DNA of 22,043 nucleotides from CAZQSL01 sp964595945 (GTDB lineage Bacteria; UBP15; UBA6099; JAJRTR01): positions 1 to 22,043 of the forward strand of contig CAZQSL010000057.1 in assembly GCA_964595945.1 (NCBI GenBank). The letters run 5' to 3'. Positions 1-7,148 of the stretch are shown here, in pieces. The stretch's first letter is position 1, and each line of letters begins with the position of its first letter. The notes under the pieces are model-generated. The model was given only the letters and a program-made list of their open reading frames with translations. It was not told the DNA's origin and did not search any database. Both the position numbers and the translations under genes were made by a program.

Positions 1-8
1 GGCTCGAT

Positions 9-1034
9 ATGAGATACCTCGTCACCGGGGCATGCGGGTTCACCGGCTCGCATATAGTTGATGTGCTTGTGGAAAAGGGGCGGGAAGTGATCGCGACGGA
101 TATTCCTGCAGCCAACAGACGGTGGCTGCGGGCCGATGTGAAATTCGTCGCGTCGGACGTGACCGACATTTACAGCCTGCGGCAGGTGATGGACGGTGTC
201 GATATCGTGCTGCATCCGGCAGCGATATTCGATTTCACTGCGCCCGCCGACCTGCTGGAAAGGGTAAATGTGCAGGGTACGGAAAATCTGTGCCGTGTAG
301 CGCTCGAAAGCGACGTGAAACGATTCGTGTCTTGGAGCACCAGCGGCGTGTATGGAAATATGGAGAGGGAATTGCCGATCCGCGAGGACGCGCAGGTGGC
401 GCCGATCGAGGAATACAGCCGGACGAAGGTGCGGCAGGATGCGGTGGTGCTGAGGTATAACCACGAGGAGGGACTACCGACGAGCATCGTGAGGCCGGGG
501 CTGGTGTACGGGCCGCGCGCGCAGTATGGCACGATGCAGATTTTCGAGGGACTCAGCATATTGCCGGTCGTGCCGCTGCCGGGGAATTTCGACTTCAGAA
601 TGGGCACGGTACACGTGCGCGATATTGCGGGAGCGGCTGTTTACATCGCCGAACATCATGACGCGATGGGCCAGATTTTTGGTGTAGTGGACAGTTCGGG
701 CGTGACGATGAGCGATTTTCTGCGCATGGTGGCCGAAGAGCACGGGGCGAAGGTTATTCCGATCGAGATACCGCCGATGCTGGCGCGCGAAGCCGGGCTC
801 GCTGCTGCTGCTGTAGCCGAATGGCTGTCGAAGAATATCACGCACAAACGGCCTGCCGTCGAACGCGATCCTGTGACTTATTTCCCGGTCGATCTGCACA
901 TCAGCAATCAGAAGCTGCTCGATCTCGGGTACCAGTTTGAATACGACGATGTACGCAGCGGCATCAGAAACACGATCGAATGGATGAAGCGCGACGGGAT
1001 CATGGGGCTTAAGATGTTAAGACGTTATTTCTGA
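9..1034 (+). CDS. Extended SDR: NAD-dependent epimerase/dehydratase family protein
   Basis: A 341-residue cytosolic Rossmann protein of the extended short-chain dehydrogenase type. The N-terminus carries the dinucleotide motif TGACGFTGSH (residues 6-15). An Asp at residue 31, at the end of the second strand, suggests NAD(H) rather than NADP(H). The catalytic Ser/Thr lies in WSTSGVYG (109-116) and the YxxxK pair is Y136/K140 in YSRTK. The length fits nucleotide-sugar epimerases and 3-beta-hydroxysteroid-dehydrogenase-like enzymes; the substrate cannot be read from sequence. The Met start gives a normal N-terminus for the family, but only 8 bases precede it and no ribosome site is visible, so a start further upstream is possible. 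A second SDR follows 43 bp downstream on the same strand, which suggests an operon acting on related hydroxyl/keto substrates (inference). Confidence 0.9.
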   Translation: MRYLVTGACGFTGSHIVDVLVEKGREVIATDIPAANRRWLRADVKFVASDVTDIYSLRQVMDGVDIVLHPAAIFDFTAPADLLERVNVQGTENLCRVALESDVKRFVSWSTSGVYGNMERELPIREDAQVAPIEEYSRTKVRQDAVVLRYNHEEGLPTSIVRPGLVYGPRAQYGTMQIFEGLSILPVVPLPGNFDFRMGTVHVRDIAGAAVYIAEHHDAMGQIFGVVDSSGVTMSDFLRMVAEEHGAKVIPIEIPPMLAREAGLAAAAVAEWLSKNITHKRPAVERDPVTYFPVDLHISNQKLLDLGYQFEYDDVRSGIRNTIEWMKRDGIMGLKMLRRYF

Positions 1035-1077
1035 GCCGGCCACTGAAAAAACGATACTGGGGAACACAGCGGAATAC

Positions 1078-1947
1078 ATGAGAAAGTGTCAGGGGCTGAG
1101 GACATACGGGGGTGGAGTCGCAATAGTCACTGGCGGCGCGTCAGGCATAGGCCGGGCGCTCGCGGGCGAGCTTTCGCGCCGGGGTGCGCGTGTGGTCATC
1201 GCCGACAAAAACCGCGAACACGCCGAGCAGGCCGCAGCCGCCATCGTCCGGCAGGGCGGCGACGCCTGTGCCGTCATCACTGATGTGACCGATTATTTCA
1301 GTGTGGATTTTCTCGTGCGGAGTACGGTCGACCGGTGGGGACGCATCGACTATATGTTCAACAACGCCGGTATCGGCGTGGCCGGCCTCGCCCGCGATTT
1401 CCAGCTCAGGCACTGGCAGAAAGTCATCGATGTCAACCTGATGGGCGTCATCAATGGCGTGCAGGCCGTGTATCCGGTAATGACCGGACAGGGGTTCGGT
1501 CACATCGTCAATACATCGTCGATGGCAGGGCTTGTACCCTTCCCGCTCAATGTGGGCTACACGGCGTCTAAGCATGCCGTCGTGGGGCTGTCGCAGGCGC
1601 TCCGCGTGGAGTCCGGGGAATTGGGCATAAGGGTCAGCGTGGTGTGCCCCGGGGTGGTGAAGACGCCCATACTCGATGGACAAGGCGACTCCGAAGCTCT
1701 GTACGAGATTGCCGAAGAGGTTAAGCGAAAGGCGTGGAAACGTATGTTTCCGGCCGACGCCGGCGTGTTTGCGCGCAAGGTGGTCAAAAAGGTAGCGGCC
1801 AACAGAGCCGTCATCGTCGTGCCCGAGTGGTGGAGCGCAATATGGCTGCTCCAGCGGATTTCGCCGGCGGCGATGGAGGTAGCGCTCAGGCGCGAATTCT
1901 ACGCGAAGGCCATGTCTGACCTTGCCCCGTTTCTGCCGAAAAGATGA
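1078..1947 (+). CDS. Classical SDR family oxidoreductase
   Basis: A 289-residue classical short-chain dehydrogenase/reductase. Visible motifs are TGGASGIG (18-25), Asp43 after the second strand (points to NAD(H)), NNAG (95-98), Asn120, the catalytic serine in NTSSMAG (around 147) and YTASK (Y161, K165). After the usual core there is a C-terminal extension of roughly 40 residues ending in FLPKR, somewhat longer than the ~250-residue norm. The start follows a GGGGAA-like ribosome site at about 1059, with a rather long spacing. It lies 43 bp after the extended SDR and is probably co-transcribed with it. The exact substrate is unknown; a hydroxy/keto-lipid or sterol-like substrate is only one possibility. 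Confidence 0.9.
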   Translation: MRKCQGLRTYGGGVAIVTGGASGIGRALAGELSRRGARVVIADKNREHAEQAAAAIVRQGGDACAVITDVTDYFSVDFLVRSTVDRWGRIDYMFNNAGIGVAGLARDFQLRHWQKVIDVNLMGVINGVQAVYPVMTGQGFGHIVNTSSMAGLVPFPLNVGYTASKHAVVGLSQALRVESGELGIRVSVVCPGVVKTPILDGQGDSEALYEIAEEVKRKAWKRMFPADAGVFARKVVKKVAANRAVIVVPEWWSAIWLLQRISPAAMEVALRREFYAKAMSDLAPFLPKR

Positions 1948-1958
1948 TTTGACAGCTA

Positions 1959-1982
1959 TCACACGATCTATTGCAAGTGTGA
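1959..1982 (+). terminator. Weak inverted repeat after the SDR pair
   Basis: TCACAC (1959-1964) and GTGTGA (1977-1982) form a 6-bp stem with a 12-base loop just after the stop codon of the second SDR. There is no T-run, so it is at best a weak or factor-dependent termination or 3-prime end structure. Confidence 0.25.
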
Positions 1983-1986
1983 GGGC

Positions 1987-2160
1987 GATATCCCGTTTAT
2001 ACGATAAAGTATTTACATTTACCTACCGGAGAAACCTTTTTCGGGAAAAAGGTTTCTCCGCACCTCTTCCCAAAAGCTTTATATGATTAACTTTACTCCA
2101 AGTTACCGTTTCATTGTGCTACCCACAGCGGTAGGTAATTTCTATTGATATCCCGTTTAT
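1987..2160. repeat. 14-bp direct repeat flanking repeat copy A
   Basis: GATATCCCGTTTAT occurs at 1987-2000 and again, identically, at 2147-2160, bracketing the first copy of the dispersed hairpin repeat. The right-hand copy overlaps the stop codon of the leftward gene at 2157. It could be a target-site duplication left by insertion. The GATAT part, however, is also the conserved right edge of all three copies, and copies B and C lack an equivalent flanking repeat. Confidence 0.6.
2026..2151 (+). repeat. Dispersed intergenic hairpin repeat, copy A
   Basis: First of three copies of a ~126-bp non-coding repeat. It opens with a 16-bp perfect inverted repeat (arms 2027-2042 and 2045-2060, two-base centre GG). 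A conserved AT-richer tail follows, with AAAAGCTTTATAT, then CTACC/GGTAG arms around CACAGC (a possible second small stem), and it ends in ATTTCTATTGATAT. It lies between the tail ends of the rightward SDR and the leftward gene at 2157. Sister copies are at 8544-8668 and 13665-13790, in the same orientation. A bidirectional terminator or mRNA-end structure, or a small non-autonomous mobile element, are both possible. Confidence 0.9.
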
Positions 2161-3476
2161 TTCACTGTGACTTTGAGTGGGTGGCGGCGGATGTTGATGA
2201 ATTCGTTTTCGGCGCCGGGCCGGTAGTGCGGCACGTTGTACATGATGGAGACGAGCCGCCAGACGCCGCGTTTGAGGGTATGGAGATTTTCGAGGTTGTA
2301 GCCTGCCGCGCCGATCTGTCCGGGTGAATTTTCCGGCTCTTCGGTCGCGCGCGCATCGTCGACATAGTAGAGTGCCGGGACGACCTGGAGTCCTTTGTCG
2401 AATTCGAGCGTGTTGAGCCAGCCGCCGGGCGCCGCGCCTTTCCCGTAGATGACTGACCAGTTGTAGGGCGCGAGGTCAAGTTTCTTTTCGGCATCGGACA
2501 TGACTCCGTCGATGACGGATGGCGTGCGGTTGTTGGAGTTGACGAACAGTTTGCCGCGCTGTGCTTCGTTGCCGTCGGTGGAGACCCGGAACCGAAAATC
2601 CCTGAGTACCGCGCTGACGTCGAACGGTACGTTGACTTCGGTGGGAAACTCGAAGGAATCGTAGTAGTAGATATTGTCGATGATGGAACTCGGGGTGGAA
2701 AATTTCCAGAAGAGATTCATGGCGTTGGAGGTGCGGCGGATGGCGCGCACGGGGCCGTCGATGTAGGCGATGAGTTCGGACGTGAAATCGGCTTCGGTCT
2801 TCTGGATGTCGACATTCGCCATTTTGACACTGACGGTAGCGCGGATTTTGAGGCAGTCGACCGTGTTTCTGCCGTCGCCGCCGCCAGCGCGGGTGAGACC
2901 GAGCCGGTTGAACCCTATGGGTATCGCGGGATCGAATCCCACGAAGTAGTTGGGTGTGGATATGGCGTTGCCGGCAGCGGAGACGGTCACATAGTCACGG
3001 GGCGAGCGGCGGGGAGGGGTTTTGAATGTCAGGACGTAAGCCCATGCGCGCGCTCCGCTGAGGGGATCGGTTGCCGCGATCTCGACACGCGCCGTGGCGC
3101 GCAGCCTGTCGAGCGAAGCGCGGCTGGCGCGGCGGCCGAGGTCGCGAGCCATGATGACGAGTTCGTCATTGGCATCGAGCCTGCCCTGATCGGTGTCTTC
3201 GGTCCTGTGTTTGCCGGATGTGAAGGCATAGCTGCCGTCGGGCAGGCGCTCATCGACTTGATACGGCACGGCGGCGAGCTTGCCGCCGATACTGGTGTAG
3301 ACGCGCATCGTGGCGATTTTCGCTCCGTCAAGTTTTTTGAGTTGTGCGCCGGTGATGATAACTGGGTCTGACTTTCGCCTGAAGGTCTGCTGGGGCTGTT
3401 TCGCTGCGTGGGATGTGGCCGGAATTACACTTGCCAGCAGCGCGGCGAGCAGTGCCGTTTTTATAATATTTTTCAT
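2157..3476 (-). CDS. Exported protein of unknown function
   Basis: A 439-residue protein whose family I do not recognise. The first ~25 residues form a Sec signal peptide: lysines at 2 and 6, a hydrophobic core, and a likely cleavage after SHAA. No transmembrane segment follows, so the mature chain is probably periplasmic or surface-located. The body is rich in short strands and aromatic residues. It contains VPYQVDERLPDG near residue 75 and DANDELVIMARDLG near residue 105, which suggests a beta-rich domain, but no catalytic motif was identified. A GGAA-type ribosome site precedes the ATG. It is divergent from the exported TPR protein and shares a 158-bp promoter region with it. The 3-prime end abuts repeat copy A. 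Confidence 0.8.
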   Translation of the reverse strand: MKNIIKTALLAALLASVIPATSHAAKQPQQTFRRKSDPVIITGAQLKKLDGAKIATMRVYTSIGGKLAAVPYQVDERLPDGSYAFTSGKHRTEDTDQGRLDANDELVIMARDLGRRASRASLDRLRATARVEIAATDPLSGARAWAYVLTFKTPPRRSPRDYVTVSAAGNAISTPNYFVGFDPAIPIGFNRLGLTRAGGGDGRNTVDCLKIRATVSVKMANVDIQKTEADFTSELIAYIDGPVRAIRRTSNAMNLFWKFSTPSSIIDNIYYYDSFEFPTEVNVPFDVSAVLRDFRFRVSTDGNEAQRGKLFVNSNNRTPSVIDGVMSDAEKKLDLAPYNWSVIYGKGAAPGGWLNTLEFDKGLQVVPALYYVDDARATEEPENSPGQIGAAGYNLENLHTLKRGVWRLVSIMYNVPHYRPGAENEFINIRRHPLKVTVK

Positions 3477-3543
3477 TTTATGCTTTCCACAGCCGGTTTT
3501 TGTCTCAAAAAGCGGTTGAAATTTCTTTCTGACACAATTTCAT

Positions 3544-3572
3544 ATTGTAGAAACAACCCAAAATAAATTAAA
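3544..3572 (-). promoter_or_regulatory. Candidate sigma70 promoter for the exported protein
   Basis: Read on the minus strand, TTTAAT (3567-3572) is followed after 17 bases by TACAAT (3544-3549). The -10 is good and the -35 weak. The predicted leader is about 60 bases and includes the inverted repeat TGAAATT/AATTTCA (3517-3523 and 3536-3542). Confidence 0.4.
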
Positions 3573-3594
3573 CTGGAGTACACTGAAATATACT
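3566..3594 (+). promoter_or_regulatory. Candidate promoter for the TPR/amidohydrolase operon
   Basis: TATACT (3589-3594) is a good -10 in an AT-rich stretch upstream of the TPR gene. The matching -35 region (around 3566-3571) is poor, so the assignment rests on the -10 and on the position. Confidence 0.3.
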
Positions 3595-3614
3595 GTGTGA
3601 CCATCTTGATCGAC

Positions 3615-3634
3615 AGGAGGACTGCAAGCCTCTC
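3615..3634 (+). promoter_or_regulatory. Unusually spaced ribosome binding site
   Basis: A perfect AGGAGG (3615-3620) lies 14 bases before the ATG at 3635, about twice the usual distance. GAGG in this site can pair with CCTC at 3629-3632, which would hide the ribosome site in a small hairpin directly before the start. No alternative in-frame start at normal spacing exists. Confidence 0.5.
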
Positions 3635-4930
3635 ATGAAAATAACGAAACTGATCCCCACAATCCTGTTCGCGGCCGCCATGAGCGTCGCGTGCGCCCAC
3701 GCGAGTGCCGCGGCAATGGTATTCGAGACCCCCGAGGCGATAAGGCTTTCCGAAAAATACACATCGCAAAACGACATCGAAGCAGCCATCGGAGCGCTCG
3801 ACCTGCCGCTGCTCTTTGCCTCGACGGACGAAAAGGTGGAAATCTACACACGCAAGGCGCTGCTCGAAATGATCAGGGGCGACCGGGCGGCGGCTATCGA
3901 AAATGCCGACTATCTCGTGCGCCTCGCCGGCGAAGACTCCTGCGCGCGAGTGCCGAGAGCTGTGTTTTACGAGACAATCGGAGAGCCCGGCATAGCACGC
4001 GCCGACATCGAAGAAGCACGCCGCGCCGGCTGCACATCGCCACAACTCATGCTCATGCTCGCCGATGCCTGCATCCAGCGCGAAGACCACATCAACGCCC
4101 TACTCCTGCTCAACAACGTCCCCGACGCCGCCCCCTACCGCTACGACCGCCTCTCGCGCCTCGCTTTCGCCCATTACCTCTCGGGCAATGTCGCCGCCGC
4201 CGCCGAATCATTCCGCGAAGCGCTCAAACATGCCCCGGGCTCCTCAGCGGCCTTTTCCATGCTCGCCGACATGTACAGTTCTCTCGGCGACACCGGACAA
4301 GCCGAAGAATACTACAAACGCGCACTCGACGCCGACCCCTCCAACGCCGAAGCCCTCAACAATCAGGCCTACAACATATTTCTCAGCGGCGACACGGCAC
4401 GCGCCATCGAAATGTTCGACAACATCAACAAAACCAACCCCTCGCCCTACACGCTCTGCAGCCGCATGGAAATCGCCCTCTACCAGCGCGACATCGAAAA
4501 AGCCGCCACCATCGCCTCATCCTGCATGATGGCATTCATCAGGGACGACCGGCTGCGCGTCAGCGAAAAATTCTACATCAACGCCATCCAGTACATCTTC
4601 AAAACCGCACACTCCGACCGCCTCGCCCTGCACCCCCAGACACAGCTCGACCTCGCCGCTCAATACGACGCCTCCGGCGACTACGTCACAGCGCTCAACG
4701 CATACTTCACCGCTATCATCCTCGCACCGGACAATCCCCAGGGATTCCTCGGCACAGGCCGCATGTACCTCATCCTCGGCGACAGGGGCAAAGCCCTGAT
4801 GTTCCTCACCGAAGCAGCCAAAAAAGCCGGCAAAGACTCACCCGCAGCCGCCACCGCCGCAAAACTCATCGCCCGCGAATACACCGCCGAAAACAGCTCC
4901 GCATGGGTAGCGCCAGCCGACCTGAAATAA
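3635..4930 (+). CDS. Exported TPR-repeat protein
   Basis: A 431-residue protein with an N-terminal signal sequence (about residues 1-26, likely cut after AHASA). A Cys at residue 20 makes a lipoprotein conceivable, but the surrounding residues are a poor lipobox. The rest is helical tetratricopeptide repeats. The clearest are SMLADMYSSLGDTGQAEEYY (208-227) and the following unit with Asp-Pro-Ser-Asn-Ala (233-237), then units around 340-365 and 373-395. Such proteins are periplasmic scaffolds for protein-protein contacts; no enzyme domain is seen. It starts the rightward cluster, with the amidohydrolase start 67 bp after its stop. The coding strand turns strongly C-rich from about 4000 onward. 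Confidence 0.85.
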   Translation: MKITKLIPTILFAAAMSVACAHASAAAMVFETPEAIRLSEKYTSQNDIEAAIGALDLPLLFASTDEKVEIYTRKALLEMIRGDRAAAIENADYLVRLAGEDSCARVPRAVFYETIGEPGIARADIEEARRAGCTSPQLMLMLADACIQREDHINALLLLNNVPDAAPYRYDRLSRLAFAHYLSGNVAAAAESFREALKHAPGSSAAFSMLADMYSSLGDTGQAEEYYKRALDADPSNAEALNNQAYNIFLSGDTARAIEMFDNINKTNPSPYTLCSRMEIALYQRDIEKAATIASSCMMAFIRDDRLRVSEKFYINAIQYIFKTAHSDRLALHPQTQLDLAAQYDASGDYVTALNAYFTAIILAPDNPQGFLGTGRMYLILGDRGKALMFLTEAAKKAGKDSPAAATAAKLIAREYTAENSSAWVAPADLK

Positions 4931-4997
4931 AACGCTACTTATAAATCCCACCCCGCTGACTGATGCGGTGGAAGACAACGACTCTTCAGGAGGCAAC

Positions 4998-6740
4998 ATG
5001 CCAGACCTCATCATCAGAAACGCCACCGTCATCGACGGCAGCGGCGAAAAAGCCTTCGCGGCCGACATCGCCATCACAGGCGACAAAATCGAAAAGATCG
5101 CCACCGCCGGCGAACTCCTCAAAACACAATGCCCCGCCATCGACGCCACCGGCAAAGTCCTCTGCCCCGGATTTATCGACGTCCACTCGCACGCCGACTT
5201 CACATCCTTCCGCGCCGATCACCCCAAAGTCCTCGCCCCTCTCGTCCGCCAGGGTATCACCACCTATGTCGGAGGCAACTGCGGCATGGGCATGGCTCCC
5301 TTCGGCGGCCCCAACTCCAACGCCATCCGCGACTATATCGAAGCCTTTTCCGCCATCGACATCTCAAAATCCGCCACATGGGACGGCGTCGACGGATTCA
5401 TGGATCACCTCGACAAAAACGGCATCCTCCTCAACACCGCCATGCTCGCCCCCCACGGCATGATCCGCATCTACCAGATGGGTCTCGCCAACCGCTACGC
5501 CACCGTCGACGAAATCTCAGCCATGTCCCGCCAGCTCGAAACCTACATCGCAGCAGGCGCCATCGGCATGTCCACCGGCCTCCAGTACTTCCCCGGCTCC
5601 CAGAGCGACACCCGCGAACTCGTCGCCCTCGGCAAAGTCCTCAAAAAATACAACGCCATCTTCACCAGCCACCTCCGCAGCTACTCCAACACCCTCCCGC
5701 TCGCTGTCGACGAAGTAGTCGAAGTCTGCCGCGAAAACGCCATCCCGGGCCAAATCTCACACATCTTCTGGGTACCCGACTTCGGTCGCTTCGGCCGCCC
5801 CATCCGCGCTGTCGTACGCGGCATCGCCAACATGTCGAAATACTGGACCCCGCCCATCCCCCTCGACGGCGAAGAAGGCAAACAGATCGACAAACTCGAC
5901 AAACTCCGCGAAAACGGCTCCGTCGACGTCAAAGTCGACGTCATGCCCACCACCACAGGCTTCACCCACATGTTCGCATTCTTCCCCCCCTGGGTCCTCA
6001 CCGGCACCATGCCGGATATCCTCGCACGACTCCGCGACCCCGAAACCCGCAAAAAAATCTACCGCGACATCGTCACCGCCAAAACCACATGGCCTCACGT
6101 CGAAGACAACACCTGGTCGATGAACTTCTTTAAAATCATGGGCTGGGGCAGCGTCACCATCATGTCCGTCCAGTCCGAAAAAAACAAACACTTCGAAGGC
6201 ATGAACCTCGTCGACGTCGCCAAAGAGAGAAAACAGCACCCCTTCGACGCCGCCTGCGATCTGCTTCTCGAAGAGGACGCCCGCGTCATGATCTTCGAAA
6301 GTATGGCCGTCCCCGACGACAACTTCACCGAACGCTCCGCCTTCCACGCTCTCAGACACCCGCAGGTCATGATCACCTCCGACACCATCCTCATGGGATT
6401 CGGCAAACCCTCTTACCTCTTCTCCGGCTGCTTCCCGAAATTCCTTGCCCGCTATGTCCGCGAAAAGAAAATGCTCGCTCTCGAAACTGCCATCTGGAAA
6501 ACAACCGGTCTGCCCGCCACCCACTTCCGGCTCAAAAAACGCGGATTCATCAAAGAAGGATACTTCGCCGACCTCCTCCTCATCGACCCGGCCACCATCG
6601 CTCCCAACGTCAATTTCGAAACCCCCACCGGCATCCCCTCCGGCATCCACCACGTTTTCATCAACGGCCGCCACGTCCTCGACGAAGGCAACCTCGACAC
6701 ATCCACCCTCGCAGGCCGCCTGCTACGCCGCGACAACTGA
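4998..6740 (+). CDS. D-aminoacylase family (N-acyl-D-amino-acid deacylase-like) amidohydrolase
   Basis: A 580-residue metal-dependent amidohydrolase. The start at 4998 was chosen because AGGAGG (4988-4993) sits right before it and MPDLIIRNATVIDGSG is the typical family N-terminus; an in-frame start at 4968 lacks this. Metal-site residues match the D-aminoacylase pattern: HSH (H63, H65), the Cys ligand in GGNCG (C95), H225 in TSHLR, H255 in ISHIF, and D462 in ITSDT. The C-terminus shows the small beta-domain signature ADLLLIDP (524-531) and GIPSGIHHVFINGR (545-558). It is about 100 residues longer than the classic ~480-residue enzyme, with extra sequence around 258-310. The expected reaction is hydrolysis of N-acyl-D-amino acids or a related cyclic/acylated amide; the true substrate is unknown. 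No signal peptide, so cytoplasmic. Downstream are a small Cys protein and a symporter that may supply its substrate (inference). Confidence 0.88.
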   Translation: MPDLIIRNATVIDGSGEKAFAADIAITGDKIEKIATAGELLKTQCPAIDATGKVLCPGFIDVHSHADFTSFRADHPKVLAPLVRQGITTYVGGNCGMGMAPFGGPNSNAIRDYIEAFSAIDISKSATWDGVDGFMDHLDKNGILLNTAMLAPHGMIRIYQMGLANRYATVDEISAMSRQLETYIAAGAIGMSTGLQYFPGSQSDTRELVALGKVLKKYNAIFTSHLRSYSNTLPLAVDEVVEVCRENAIPGQISHIFWVPDFGRFGRPIRAVVRGIANMSKYWTPPIPLDGEEGKQIDKLDKLRENGSVDVKVDVMPTTTGFTHMFAFFPPWVLTGTMPDILARLRDPETRKKIYRDIVTAKTTWPHVEDNTWSMNFFKIMGWGSVTIMSVQSEKNKHFEGMNLVDVAKERKQHPFDAACDLLLEEDARVMIFESMAVPDDNFTERSAFHALRHPQVMITSDTILMGFGKPSYLFSGCFPKFLARYVREKKMLALETAIWKTTGLPATHFRLKKRGFIKEGYFADLLLIDPATIAPNVNFETPTGIPSGIHHVFINGRHVLDEGNLDTSTLAGRLLRRDN

Positions 6741-6772
6741 CCGGCAGCACTTACACTTTTTTCTGAAAAGGA

Positions 6773-6802
6773 TTCACCCAAAACCGATTCTTTCTGTATC
6801 AT
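6773..6802 (+). promoter_or_regulatory. Candidate internal promoter before the small Cys protein and symporter
   Basis: TTCACC (6773-6778), an 18-base spacer, then TATCAT (6797-6802), within the 99-bp gap after the amidohydrolase gene. It would let the last two genes be expressed separately. Confidence 0.35.
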
Positions 6803-6839
6803 TCTCTACATCATCAGTACAAGCGGGGAGACACACGAC

Positions 6840-7148
6840 ATGACACAAACCGCCATCACCCAATACGACGAACTCACCCACTGGCGCTGCCCGCAACTCG
6901 GCGGCCCCGTGCCATTCAAACACTGCCGCACCACCGCCGGCGGCCTGCCATGCCGCTCCCTGCCCGACTGCTGGGGCGGCCAGCTCGGCGACGGCCTCAT
7001 CAGCTATCTCATGCACAACTTTACAGAAAATGAACTCAAAACCGCTTTCGCGGGTCCCCGCGAAGGACGTCTCAACAGACTGCTCAACGCACTTGACACT
7101 GCGCTCGACAACACCAAAGACACCACGGAGACCACAAAAGATGAGTGA
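6840..7148 (+). CDS. Small conserved-looking Cys-rich protein of unknown function
   Basis: A 102-residue soluble protein. Its first half contains WRCPQLGGPVPFKHCR (residues 15-30) followed by GGLPCRSLPDCWGG (34-47). This gives four cysteines (C17, C29, C38, C44) spaced as for a metal site or disulfide pair, in a compact Gly/Pro-rich setting. From memory, short proteins with a similar CPxLG...CR...GLPC...DCW pattern occur in anaerobic proteobacteria without known function; this was not verified. The second half looks helical and acidic, without Cys. A GGGGAG ribosome site lies ~12 bases before the ATG. Its last 8 bases overlap the start of the symporter (ATGAGTGA), which argues for translational coupling and a shared role. 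Confidence 0.75.
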   Translation: MTQTAITQYDELTHWRCPQLGGPVPFKHCRTTAGGLPCRSLPDCWGGQLGDGLISYLMHNFTENELKTAFAGPREGRLNRLLNALDTALDNTKDTTETTKDE

